64,000 nucleotides of DNA from an uncultured Clostridia bacterium. GTDB lineage: Bacteria > Bacillota > Clostridia > Christensenellales > Borkfalkiaceae. Shown one piece after another: positions 7,498-15,411 of the stretch. The translations under genes were made by a program, and so were the position numbers. The stretch's first letter is position 1. Each line of letters begins with the position of its first letter. The notes under the pieces were generated by a model. It saw only the letters and a program-made list of their open reading frames with translations, did no database searches and was not told where the DNA came from. The stretch is from positions 1 through 64,000 of the forward strand of contig CALVMR010000001.1 in assembly GCA_944346885.1 (NCBI GenBank). The letters run 5' to 3'.

Positions 7498-8970
7498 ATG
7501 AAACGGAGAACGGGAAGGATCGCGGCAGGTTGCCTTGCGGCAGTGATGGCGGGCGCGCTGGGCGTTGCCGCGCTTGCGGGGTGCGCCCCGCAGGATGAGG
7601 CGGTTTCGTATGTGCAGGTGGACGTGAATCCGTCCGTCGCCCTTTCGTTGGATGCGGGCGGCAGCGTTCTTTCCGTGTATGCGGAAAACGAGGATGCGCA
7701 GGTGCTGTTGTACGGGGAAGACCTCGTGGGCATGGATGCGGAGCAGGCGCTTGAAAAAATCGCCGAGCTCTCCGTAGAACTGGGATATCTCGACCGGGCA
7801 AACTGCGGGGTCGATGTGCTCGTGGAGGGCAGGGCAGACGAGGCGGAGATCACCGCGTTCGCGCAGGCGGCTTTTACGGCGGCGGCAGAACCGGAGGGGA
7901 TCGCCGTGCAGTTTACTTCGGAAGGGACGTTCACGCTCAACCGCGAACGCCTTGCCGCCAATGCGGCGTACGGGCTCGATTTGGGCGCGGCGCAGTTCAG
8001 CCTCATCCTCTCGGCGCAGGCGGCGGATCGCTCTTTAACGATCGAAGCGGCTGCCGAAATGGATACCGAAGAGCTGATCGCCATCGTCAACGAGGCGGCA
8101 AAACAGATAGAGCCGTACGCAACGGCGGCGTACGGGGCGGCGGTGCGCATTGCGCAAAACGTGTACGAAACGGGGAAAAACAGCCTGCTGGTCACGCCCT
8201 ATCTGCTGCCCTATGCGAATTTTCTCCGTTATCCCGTCAACAACGGAATGATCTACAATTTGTACGTCAATGCATACGGCGCGCTGGATACGGCGCTGAT
8301 CGCCGCGGAAGAGGCGGAAGCGCTGGCGCAGAGCATGTCCGTTCCGCAGCCGCTGCGCGACGCCGTTGCGGACGCGCTGCAAATGAGCGCGGAGGAAGAG
8401 GCGGCGTTTGCGGAAGCCGCCGTCACCTTTGCGGAGATGAACGACTGGTTGGACGGTTACATTAAGAACAAAACGGCGGAAGAACGTGCGGCTCTGCGCG
8501 CGCAGATCGAAGCCGCAATGGAGGAAGTGCAGGCGTTTGCCGATACGGTGGAGGCGGGCGTTTCCGAAGAGTACAAGGAGGCGTTCGGGCAGTTCTGCGC
8601 GGATATCGAGAACATCATACCCGTCGGCGCCGAAACGGCGATCAAGGGGTATGTGGAAGAGTTTGAAGGGCTTGCAGAGGATCTGACGGCGGCGCTTTCC
8701 GCGGCAAAAGAACCGAAGGCGGCGCTGTATGCGGCGCGGAACACCTTTAAAGACCGCGCGGATCAAACGTTGGAAACCATCCGCGACGAACTGAGCGCGG
8801 CGGACCGCAAGGTCGTCGATGCCGCCGTCGATGCGCTGGATGAAGGGTTTACGGCTTTGGAAAACACCTTCCGCGGCGCGGTGGAGGAGGCGGAACAGGC
8901 GGCGCGAGAAGCCCTTGCCGCGCTGCGCGCCGCGCGCGAAGAAGCGCAGGGCGACGTGCAGGAAGGATAA
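7498..8970 (+). CDS. Lipoprotein with an RsgI-like Asn-Pro domain
   Basis: 490 residues. A signal peptide with lipobox LAGC predicts lipidation at Cys29. Fifteen residues later is VQVDVNPSVALSLDAGG, the same SxDxNPS-type sequence as in the membrane protein upstream (N44-P45 here). It also shares the pattern of a long Ala/Glu-rich helical region, so the two are likely paralogues. It has no TM helix and no cytoplasmic part, so it cannot hold a sigma factor directly. GGGAGG at about 7482-7487 supports the start. It may be a regulon member, a decoy or a cell-surface structural protein. The function is unknown. Confidence 0.75.
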   Translation: MKRRTGRIAAGCLAAVMAGALGVAALAGCAPQDEAVSYVQVDVNPSVALSLDAGGSVLSVYAENEDAQVLLYGEDLVGMDAEQALEKIAELSVELGYLDRANCGVDVLVEGRADEAEITAFAQAAFTAAAEPEGIAVQFTSEGTFTLNRERLAANAAYGLDLGAAQFSLILSAQAADRSLTIEAAAEMDTEELIAIVNEAAKQIEPYATAAYGAAVRIAQNVYETGKNSLLVTPYLLPYANFLRYPVNNGMIYNLYVNAYGALDTALIAAEEAEALAQSMSVPQPLRDAVADALQMSAEEEAAFAEAAVTFAEMNDWLDGYIKNKTAEERAALRAQIEAAMEEVQAFADTVEAGVSEEYKEAFGQFCADIENIIPVGAETAIKGYVEEFEGLAEDLTAALSAAKEPKAALYAARNTFKDRADQTLETIRDELSAADRKVVDAAVDALDEGFTALENTFRGAVEEAEQAAREALAALRAAREEAQGDVQEG

Positions 8971-9044
8971 CGAAGAGGCGAAAAGTTGCTTTTCACTCTT
9001 GCCGCGCGCCCGATCCCCATCCCTCTGCGCGCGGCATGTACGAA

Positions 9045-9078
9045 AGCCCCCGCGGGGTACGCCCCGCGGGGGCTTTAC
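9045..9078 (+). terminator. Rho-independent terminator
   Basis: A 13-bp GC-rich stem (9045-9057 with 9062-9074) and short loop, with a weak T tract. It ends the sigma/lipoprotein operon. Confidence 0.65.
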
Positions 9079-9175
9079 CACAGATTTGTATGAACCCCTT
9101 TGTTTTCTCTCATCTGTTGCACTTAATAGTATAATTCACCCCGCGGAAAAATTTTGAAAAAACGGGCAAAATCAT

Positions 9176-9203
9176 TTTACTTTTTTTGAAAAAGTTGTAT
9201 AAT
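9176..9203 (+). promoter_or_regulatory. Promoter of tRNA-Pro
   Basis: TTTACT (9176-9181), a 16-nt spacer and TATAAT (9198-9203), about 40 nt before the tRNA 5' end. Confidence 0.6.
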
Positions 9204-9245
9204 AAATTATGCTGTTTGCGGAAGTTTTTTTTGCAAAAAGTAAAC

Positions 9246-9322
9246 CGAGGTGTAGCGCAGTTTGGTAGCGCGCTTGGTTAGGGACCAAGAGGTCGTGGGT
9301 TCAAGTCCCGTCACCTCGACCA
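9246..9322 (+). tRNA. tRNA-Pro (anticodon AGG)
   Basis: The full cloverleaf can be drawn. The acceptor stem pairs 9246-9252 with 9312-9318. The anticodon stem CTTGG/CCAAG (9273-9277 with 9285-9289) encloses loop TTAGGGA, so the anticodon is AGG (9280-9282). The T arm holds TTCAAGT. The discriminator is A and CCA is encoded (9320-9322). AGG reads proline CCU, and with A34 converted to inosine it would also read CCC and CCA. Most bacteria use UGG or GGG for proline, so A34 is uncommon. Confidence 0.93.
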
Positions 9323-9359
9323 AAAGAGAGCGGAAACATTTTTGTTTCCGCTCTCTTTT
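9303..9359 (+). repeat. 57-bp direct repeat, copy 1 (tRNA 3' end plus terminator)
   Basis: This covers the last 20 bases of the tRNA gene and its terminator. It is repeated without a mismatch at 9508-9564. Confidence 0.95.
9322..9359 (+). terminator. tRNA-Pro terminator
   Basis: A perfect 16-bp stem (AAAAGAGAGCGGAAAC with its complement) around ATTTTT, ending in TTTT. The stem directly abuts the CCA end. Confidence 0.9.
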
Positions 9360-9378
9360 GCATAAACAGCTTTCTACT

Positions 9379-9420
9379 GAACCCACGACCTCTTTTCCGC
9401 CGAAGGCGGAAAGGTCGTGG
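9379..9420. repeat. Long hairpin containing an inverted copy of tRNA sequence
   Basis: Bases 9379-9394 are the exact reverse complement of tRNA bases 9287-9302 (anticodon-stem end to T loop). They form the left arm of a hairpin: 9383-9390 pairs with 9413-9420 and 9394-9401 with 9405-9412, with loop GAA and a 3-nt bulge. It lies between the two 57-bp repeats. Confidence 0.9.
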
Positions 9421-9507
9421 CTGACGCGATCGGCGTGTCGCTCATCCGCTTCGGCGTGCTTCCCTTGGCAGCGATCGCTATTCCGTCGCGGCTGCGCCGC
9501 TCCTTAT

Positions 9508-9564
9508 AAGTCCCGTCACCTCGACCAAAAGAGAGCGGAAACATTTTTGTTTCCGCTCTCTTTT
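9508..9564 (+). repeat. 57-bp direct repeat, copy 2
   Basis: Exact copy of 9303-9359, starting 205 bp downstream. It includes a full second copy of the tRNA terminator (9527-9564) but no 5' tRNA half, so it is not a second tRNA. Confidence 0.95.
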
Positions 9565-9658
9565 TCAAAATTTTTCCGCGGGAGGGCGGCAGCCGCCCTT
9601 TGGCGGGGCGGGGGAGAAAAAACGGCGCGCTTTGCCGCGTGAAATTTTTGGTTGAGCC

Positions 9659-9687
9659 TTGACAGTTGTGTAAAAAAATGGTATGAT
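9659..9687 (+). promoter_or_regulatory. Consensus promoter of the LacI-family gene
   Basis: TTGACA (9659-9664), a 17-nt spacer and TATGAT (9682-9687). One of the best sigma-A promoters in the window. Confidence 0.8.
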
Positions 9688-9702
9688 AAAAGAAAAAGAG
9701 AA

Positions 9703-9722
9703 CGTTTATCGAAGGGTAAACG
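9703..9722. promoter_or_regulatory. Putative LacI-family operator
   Basis: An imperfect palindrome, CGTTTATC-GAAG-GGTAAACG, starts about 15 nt after the -10 box, just past the expected transcription start. That placement suits autorepression by the gene it precedes. Confidence 0.45.
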
Positions 9723-9744
9723 CAACTTTTACAGGCGGTATAAA

Positions 9745-10752
9745 ATGGCGCAGGGGAAGAAAAAGATCACGTTGAAGGACATTGCGGCGCATACGGGGCT
9801 TTCCGTGAACACCGTTTCGCGCGTGCTCAACAAAAAGCCGTATTACACCAAAGAGGTGGAGGAAAAGGTGACGGAGGCGTGCCGCGTGCTCGGCTATATC
9901 GCAGACAGGAATGCCTCCGGGCTGCGCAGCGGAAGCACGCGCACCATTGCGATCGTGTTCGACGATTTGGTAAACCCCTTTTATGCGTACACCACGGATA
10001 TCATTTCGCGCATTTTTGAAGAAAACGGCTACAATACCATAATTTTTTCCAACAACGCGCGTTCGCCGTATGCGGATAGCGATCTGATCCGCAGCGTGCT
10101 TTCCCGCAAGCCGGACGGCATTCTCTCCTTTTTAGAGCCCGCGCAAGACACCGTTTCTTTCATCCGCGAGGAGGGCGTTCCCTTTGTTATATTCGGAAGA
10201 GACGGCGCCCCGTACGGCATGCGCGGCGTGGACGCGGACGAAGTGTACGGCGGCAGGCTGGCGGGGGAGCATCTCGTTTCGCGCGGGTACCGCAACCTCG
10301 CGTACATCGGCAGCTGGCACGACGTAAAAGTGTGTTTAGACCGCCAGCGCGGCTTTGCGGAGGCGGCGGGGGAGGCGCTCGATCCGTCGCACGTCTTTTA
10401 CATTCGGGAAGCGGAGCCGGAGGCGATCGTGCAAAAACTGATCGCCGACAAGGTGGATGCGCTGTTCTGCTTTAATGACATCATTGCGTTTGTGATGATG
10501 GACGCCATGGAGCGCTGCGGGCGCAAGGCGGGAGAGGATTACGGGCTGGTCGGGTACGATAATATCCAGCAGATGCTGCACATGCCCCGCAACCTTACCA
10601 CCATCGACGTGAATGTGTACGATTTTGCCTGCGCGGGCGCCCGTGCGATGCTCGATTCTCTTAGCGGGGAAGTGCCGTCGATGCCTTCCTTTAAAGAGGG
10701 GCATGTTTCCGTGTTGGTGGAGGGGCGCACCACGCCGCGGAGAGGGTGGTGA
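9745..10752 (+). CDS. LacI/GalR-family transcriptional regulator
   Basis: 335 residues starting MAQGKKKITLKD. The N-terminal HTH (about 8-30, IAAHTGLSVNTVSRVLN) is followed by the hinge (ASGLRSGSTRTIAIV) and a periplasmic-binding-like sensor domain (about 63-330). An earlier in-frame ATG at 9652 overlaps the promoter and is rejected. No sugar catabolism or transport gene lies beside it, so the effector and targets are unknown. The promoter-proximal palindrome suggests autoregulation. Confidence 0.92.
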   Translation: MAQGKKKITLKDIAAHTGLSVNTVSRVLNKKPYYTKEVEEKVTEACRVLGYIADRNASGLRSGSTRTIAIVFDDLVNPFYAYTTDIISRIFEENGYNTIIFSNNARSPYADSDLIRSVLSRKPDGILSFLEPAQDTVSFIREEGVPFVIFGRDGAPYGMRGVDADEVYGGRLAGEHLVSRGYRNLAYIGSWHDVKVCLDRQRGFAEAAGEALDPSHVFYIREAEPEAIVQKLIADKVDALFCFNDIIAFVMMDAMERCGRKAGEDYGLVGYDNIQQMLHMPRNLTTIDVNVYDFACAGARAMLDSLSGEVPSMPSFKEGHVSVLVEGRTTPRRGW

Positions 10753-10776
10753 CCGATCTTTTTTAGCGGAAAGTGC

Positions 10777-10812
10777 AGGCGGCGCCATCGGGCGCCGCCT
10801 GTTTTCGTTTTA
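10777..10812 (+). terminator. Rho-independent terminator after the LacI gene
   Basis: A perfect 10-bp stem (10777-10786 with 10791-10800), loop ATCG, then GTTTTCGTTTT. Confidence 0.85.
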
Positions 10813-10936
10813 TGGGCGCGCCGCGGCGCCAAAAGCCGTAAGCGCCTCTTTTTATGCCGTTTTGGCTGATCGGCGTGCGGGCTTTGCCGCGATAAAAATT
10901 TTCAAAAAACCATCAAAAAAAACTGCGCGCAAATCG

Positions 10937-10964
10937 TTGACATTTTTATTTGTATTGCTATAAT
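10937..10964 (+). promoter_or_regulatory. Promoter of the MarR-ABC operon
   Basis: TTGACA (10937-10942), a 16-nt spacer and TATAAT (10959-10964). It overlaps an upstream in-frame ATG (10950), which therefore cannot be the MarR start. Confidence 0.8.
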
Positions 10965-11003
10965 AATGTTCGTAAACCTAACAATTCGGTTCGGGGTGCG
11001 AAT

Positions 11004-11447
11004 GTGAACAAACGGCACATCGGGTATGCGGTGAAGTCGCTCGGCAGGATGATCGGGCAGGCGCTTGACAACATTCCCGCGATCAAAGAAAATAAGGATC
11101 TGCGCGGGCTGCACGTGTGGGTCCTCAATTTTCTGTTCCGCAATGCCGAAAAAGACGTGTTTCAGCGGGATATCGAAGCGGAGTTCCATATCCGCCGTTC
11201 GACCGCAACGGAGGTTTTGCAAGCCATGGAGGGGACGGGGCTTTTGCGCCGCGTGCCCGTGGAATACGACGCGCGCCTGAAAAAGATCGTGCTTACCGAC
11301 TACGCGGAGGATATCCGCAAGCAGCTCGGCGAACAGGTGGAGCGCACCGAGGCGCAGCTGACGGAGGGGTTCACCCAAGAGGAGATCGACGCCTTTTTCG
11401 CGTATGTGGACCGCTTTAAAGCGAACCTTGAAAAATACGGCGCGTAA
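11004..11447 (+). CDS. MarR-family transcriptional regulator
   Basis: About 147 residues, with GTG 11004 (VNKRHIG) as the likely start because GGGGTG lies just upstream and longer starts fall inside the promoter. The winged-helix core is visible (FQRDIEAEFHIRRSTATEVLQAMEGTGLLRRVPVEYDARLKKIVLT), with the wing around the DARLKK turn. It leads two ABC exporter genes, a common arrangement in Firmicutes in which the MarR protein represses the exporter until a toxic ligand appears. Confidence 0.9.
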   Translation: MNKRHIGYAVKSLGRMIGQALDNIPAIKENKDLRGLHVWVLNFLFRNAEKDVFQRDIEAEFHIRRSTATEVLQAMEGTGLLRRVPVEYDARLKKIVLTDYAEDIRKQLGEQVERTEAQLTEGFTQEEIDAFFAYVDRFKANLEKYGA

Positions 11448-11550
11448 ATTCGTTTTGTGCAAAGCCGTTCGGCGCAAACATGCCCTGCGCGGGCGGTGTA
11501 CAAAAAACTGGTTTCAAATTTATTCTATATAGTGTGAAGGAGATTTGTGA

Positions 11551-13365
11551 ATGCTTATCAAAACGTTGGCAAAAAGTGTGCGCGAGTACAAAAAGCCTTC
11601 CATCCTTTCGCCGATCTTTGTTTCGTGCGAGGTCATCCTCGAATGCCTGATGCCGCTGGTTATCGTAAAATTCCTATCCGAATTGCAATACGGCGGGCAT
11701 AAAGGTTCTGCATTAATGGAGGTTATACTTATCAATGGCGGGGTTTTACTCGGAATGGCAGTGCTCTCGCTTTTGTTCGGCATGCTTTCGGGCAGGTTTG
11801 CGGCAAAGGCGAGCGCGGGTTTTGCCAAAAACCTGCGCAAGGATATGTACTATGCGATCCAAGATTATTCTTTTGCGAACATAGACCGTTTTTCCACTTC
11901 GTCTTTGGTCACCCGCCAAACGACGGACGTGACGAACGTACAGATGGCGTACATGATGCTCATTCGTGTCGCCATCCGCTGCCCGCTCATGCTCATCTTT
12001 TCGCTCGTCATGGCGTTTACGGTGAACGTGACCATTTCGTTTGTTTTTTTGGCGCTGGTGCCGGTGTTGGCGGCGGTGCTGGTATTTGTCATCTTCAAAA
12101 CGCATCCCATCTTCGAGCGCGTGTTCCATAAATACGACAACATGAACCGCTCCGTCCGCGAGGATATCAAGGGCATCCGCGTCGTCAAATCCTTCGTGCG
12201 CGAAGACTTTGAAAAGAAGAAGTTTGAAGCCGCCTCCGAGGACGTGCGAAAAGACTTCACCCTTGCCGAGCGCATCATGGCGGTGAACGCGCCTGTGATG
12301 CAGTTTTGCATCTGGCTTTCGTTTTTGCTCATATTTTTATTGGCGGCTATTTTAACGAGCAATGCAGTTGCGGCAGGAGATGTTGCGGGACGTGTAGAAA
12401 GCGGCGATTTGACGGCGCTGATCATGTACGCATCGCAGATCCTCTCCGCGGTCATGCAGCTTTCGATGGTGCTGGTCATGATCATCATCGCCCGCACGTC
12501 GGCAGAGCGTATCGTTGCCGTCATCAACGAAAAGAGCAACATCGTTTCCCCCGAAAACGCGGTCACCGAAGTCAAGGACGGAGATATCCTCTTTGAAAAC
12601 GTGAGCTTCAAATACTCCAAGGATGCGGAAAAGTTCGCTTTGGCGGATGTGGATCTGCATATCAAGAGCGGGCAGACCATCGGCATTTTGGGCGGCACGG
12701 GTTCCTCGAAGTCTACGCTCGTCAACCTCATCCCGCGCCTGTACGATGCAACGGAGGGGGCGGTATACGTCGGCGGCGTCAACGTAAAAGACTACGACTT
12801 AGAAACGCTGCGCAACAATGTTGCCATGGTACTGCAAAAGAACGTGCTGTTTTCCGGCACCATCAAAGAGAATCTGCGCTGGGGCAAGGAGGACGCCTCG
12901 GACGACGAGATCAAGCGCGTCTGCCGTCTCGCCTGCGCGGATGACTTTATTCAGTCTTTCCCCGATAAGTACGATACCTATATCGAGCAGGGCGGTACCA
13001 ACGTTTCGGGCGGGCAGAAGCAGCGCCTGTGCATCGCACGCGCGCTTTTAAAGGATCCGAAGGTGCTCATCCTCGACGACTCGACGAGTGCCGTCGATAC
13101 CAAAACGGACGCCATGATCCGCCGTTCGTTCCGCGAGGAGATCCCGAACGTGACAAAGATCATCATCGCCCAGCGCGTTTCTTCCGTGCAGGACGCCGAC
13201 CAGATCATCGTGCTGGACGGCGGCAGGATCGATGCCGTCGGCACGCACGAAGAGCTTTTGGCTTCCAACGAGATCTATAAGGAAGTGTACTATTCGCAGA
13301 ACAAGATCGGCGCGGCGGCGGAAGCGGGCGCGCAGGCTGCGGAAGGAGGGGCTGCAAATGAGTAA
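11551..13365 (+). CDS. Heterodimeric ABC exporter, degenerate-site subunit
   Basis: 604 residues. A six-helix type-1 exporter membrane domain (about 15-320) is followed by a nucleotide-binding domain. Walker A is GGTGSSKST (about 381-389), the signature is VSGGQ (about 488) and Walker B reads LILDDSTSAVD, with Asp in place of the catalytic Glu. That substitution marks the degenerate half of BmrC/TM287-type heterodimers. GAAGGAG precedes ATG 11551. Its 3' end overlaps the partner gene by 8 bp. Probable drug or lipid exporter; the substrate is unknown. Confidence 0.92.
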   Translation: MLIKTLAKSVREYKKPSILSPIFVSCEVILECLMPLVIVKFLSELQYGGHKGSALMEVILINGGVLLGMAVLSLLFGMLSGRFAAKASAGFAKNLRKDMYYAIQDYSFANIDRFSTSSLVTRQTTDVTNVQMAYMMLIRVAIRCPLMLIFSLVMAFTVNVTISFVFLALVPVLAAVLVFVIFKTHPIFERVFHKYDNMNRSVREDIKGIRVVKSFVREDFEKKKFEAASEDVRKDFTLAERIMAVNAPVMQFCIWLSFLLIFLLAAILTSNAVAAGDVAGRVESGDLTALIMYASQILSAVMQLSMVLVMIIIARTSAERIVAVINEKSNIVSPENAVTEVKDGDILFENVSFKYSKDAEKFALADVDLHIKSGQTIGILGGTGSSKSTLVNLIPRLYDATEGAVYVGGVNVKDYDLETLRNNVAMVLQKNVLFSGTIKENLRWGKEDASDDEIKRVCRLACADDFIQSFPDKYDTYIEQGGTNVSGGQKQRLCIARALLKDPKVLILDDSTSAVDTKTDAMIRRSFREEIPNVTKIIIAQRVSSVQDADQIIVLDGGRIDAVGTHEELLASNEIYKEVYYSQNKIGAAAEAGAQAAEGGAANE

Positions 13366-15310
13366 GGCAAAAGCGGCGGTGCAAAAGCCGAAAATGCACT
13401 CCTTTAAGATCTTGGGCAGGTTGCTCAAATATCTGTTCCATTATTATAAGGGCAGGCTGATCGCCGTGTTCATCTGCATTGCGATGACGGCGGCGGCGGG
13501 GATCAGCTCTTCGGTTTTTATGAACCTGATTTTAGAGCAAGTGATCGAGCCTTTGATCGGTACGGATAGGGTGCCTCCGGTTTCTTGGGCGGAGGTCGCC
13601 GACAGCGTGTTTTACATCATCGGCGGCATGGGGCTTATGTATATCGTAGCGCTCTGTGCGTCGGTGTTCTACAACCAGACCATGGCGGTGGTGACGCAGG
13701 GCTTTTTGCGCAGCGTGCGTGACGATATGTTTGCCGAAATGCAGGCGCTTCCTATCCGCTACTTCGATACGCACACCCACGGCGATATCATGTCTGTATA
13801 CACCAACGATACCGACGCGCTGCGCCAGCTCATCTCCATGAGCATCCCGCAGGTGTTCTATTCCATCGTTGCGGCGGTCACGCTCTTGGTCATCATGCTG
13901 CTCAACAGCATTTGGCTGCTTTTGGTGGTGTTGCTTGGTGTCGTCATTATGGCGCTGGTCGCCAAGGCGGTCGGCGGCAGGAGCGCAAAGTACTTTATCC
14001 GCCAGCAGGAGATCATTGGTAAAACCGAAGGCTACATCGAGGAGATGATGGGCGGGCAAAAGGTCATCAAGGTCTTCTGCCACGAAGAGCAGGCAAAACG
14101 CGACTTCGATAAGATCAACGACGAGCTCTGCGACGCTTCCGACAAGGCGAACGCCTACGGTAACATTCTGATGCCCGCCGTCATGAACATCGGGCATCTC
14201 ATGTTTGTTGTTACGGCAATTGTTGCAGGATTGTTTATTTTATTTAATGTACGGAATTTCACGGTGACGGGTTGGGGTGAAGTTTTTTCAGTTGAAATGG
14301 TTGGGCTTGTAGCCGTATTCCTCAACATGTCGCGTCAGTTTTCGCTGAACATCGGGCAGGTTTCCATGCAGATCAACTCGGTCGTCATGGGGCTTGCGGG
14401 CGCGGCGCGTATCTTTGAACTCTTGGACGAAAAGCCCGAAGCGGACGACGGGTACGTCACCCTCGTCAACGCCAACATTGCCGAGGACGGCACCATCACC
14501 GAAAGCAAAGAACGCACCGGCAAATGGGCGTGGCGGCACCCGCACCAAGCGGACGGCTCCGTCACCTATACGGAACTGAAAGGGGATATCCGCCTCTTCG
14601 ACGTGGATTTCGGCTACGTTCCCAACAAGATCGTGCTGCACAACGTCAGCATTTACGCCAAACCGGGGCAGAAGATCGCCTTTGTGGGGGCTACGGGCGC
14701 GGGCAAAACGACCATTACAAACCTTTTGAACCGTTTTTACGATATTGCCGACGGCAAGATCCGTTACGACGGCATCAACATCAATAAGATCAAAAAGGCG
14801 GATCTGCGCCGCTCCATGGGCATCGTGTTGCAGGATACCAACCTGTTTACGGGCACCATCATGGAGAATATCCGCTACGGCAAATTGGACGCGACAGACG
14901 AGGAGTGCATCGAGGCGGCAAAACTTGCCAACGCGCACGACTTTATCACGCGCCTGCCCGAAGGTTACAACACCGTGCTGCGGCACGAGGCGGCGAATCT
15001 CTCGCAGGGTCAGCGCCAGCTCATCTCCATTGCGCGCGCCGCCGTTGCCGACCCGCCCGTCATGATCTTGGACGAGGCGACTTCTTCCATCGATACGCGC
15101 ACCGAAGCGCTCGTACAAAAGGGCATGGACGCGCTCATGAAGGGCAGAACGGTCTTCGTCATCGCGCACAGGCTCTCCACCATTCAAAATTCGGACGCCA
15201 TCATGGTGCTTGACCACGGGCGCATCATCGAGCGCGGTTCGCACGATCAGCTCATTGCCCAGCGCGGAACGTATTATCAGCTCTATACGGGCGCGTTTGA
15301 ATTGGAGTAA
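13358..15310 (+). CDS. Heterodimeric ABC exporter, catalytic subunit
   Basis: 650 residues from MSKAKAAVQ, chosen for GGAAGGAGG upstream; the longer in-frame start at 13232 lies inside the partner gene. It has a six-helix membrane domain, then an insertion of about 40 residues between membrane and nucleotide domains (TESKERTGKWAW region), typical of this subunit type. Walker A is GATGAGKTT (about 444-452), the signature LSQGQ is slightly degenerate and Walker B is MILDEATSSID with the catalytic Glu present. With the preceding Asp-type subunit this gives one working and one impaired ATP site. Confidence 0.92.
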   Translation: MSKAKAAVQKPKMHSFKILGRLLKYLFHYYKGRLIAVFICIAMTAAAGISSSVFMNLILEQVIEPLIGTDRVPPVSWAEVADSVFYIIGGMGLMYIVALCASVFYNQTMAVVTQGFLRSVRDDMFAEMQALPIRYFDTHTHGDIMSVYTNDTDALRQLISMSIPQVFYSIVAAVTLLVIMLLNSIWLLLVVLLGVVIMALVAKAVGGRSAKYFIRQQEIIGKTEGYIEEMMGGQKVIKVFCHEEQAKRDFDKINDELCDASDKANAYGNILMPAVMNIGHLMFVVTAIVAGLFILFNVRNFTVTGWGEVFSVEMVGLVAVFLNMSRQFSLNIGQVSMQINSVVMGLAGAARIFELLDEKPEADDGYVTLVNANIAEDGTITESKERTGKWAWRHPHQADGSVTYTELKGDIRLFDVDFGYVPNKIVLHNVSIYAKPGQKIAFVGATGAGKTTITNLLNRFYDIADGKIRYDGININKIKKADLRRSMGIVLQDTNLFTGTIMENIRYGKLDATDEECIEAAKLANAHDFITRLPEGYNTVLRHEAANLSQGQRQLISIARAAVADPPVMILDEATSSIDTRTEALVQKGMDALMKGRTVFVIAHRLSTIQNSDAIMVLDHGRIIERGSHDQLIAQRGTYYQLYTGAFELE

Positions 15311-15373
15311 GCGGTTAGGCGGAAGCGTTTGGGAAGCGTTTTGCGCAAGAAAAAAACTTAAAGAATACGTGTT

Positions 15374-15411
15374 CGCCCCTGCGCGCTTGTCTGCGCGCAG
15401 GGGCGTTTTTT
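15374..15411 (+). terminator. Rho-independent terminator after the ABC exporter
   Basis: A perfect 13-bp stem (15374-15386 with 15393-15405), 6-nt loop, then TTTTTT. Confidence 0.9.

Noticed and set aside
9508-9530. Second tRNA-Pro gene
   Set aside because: Only the 3' part of the tRNA is duplicated; there is no 5' half or anticodon arm.
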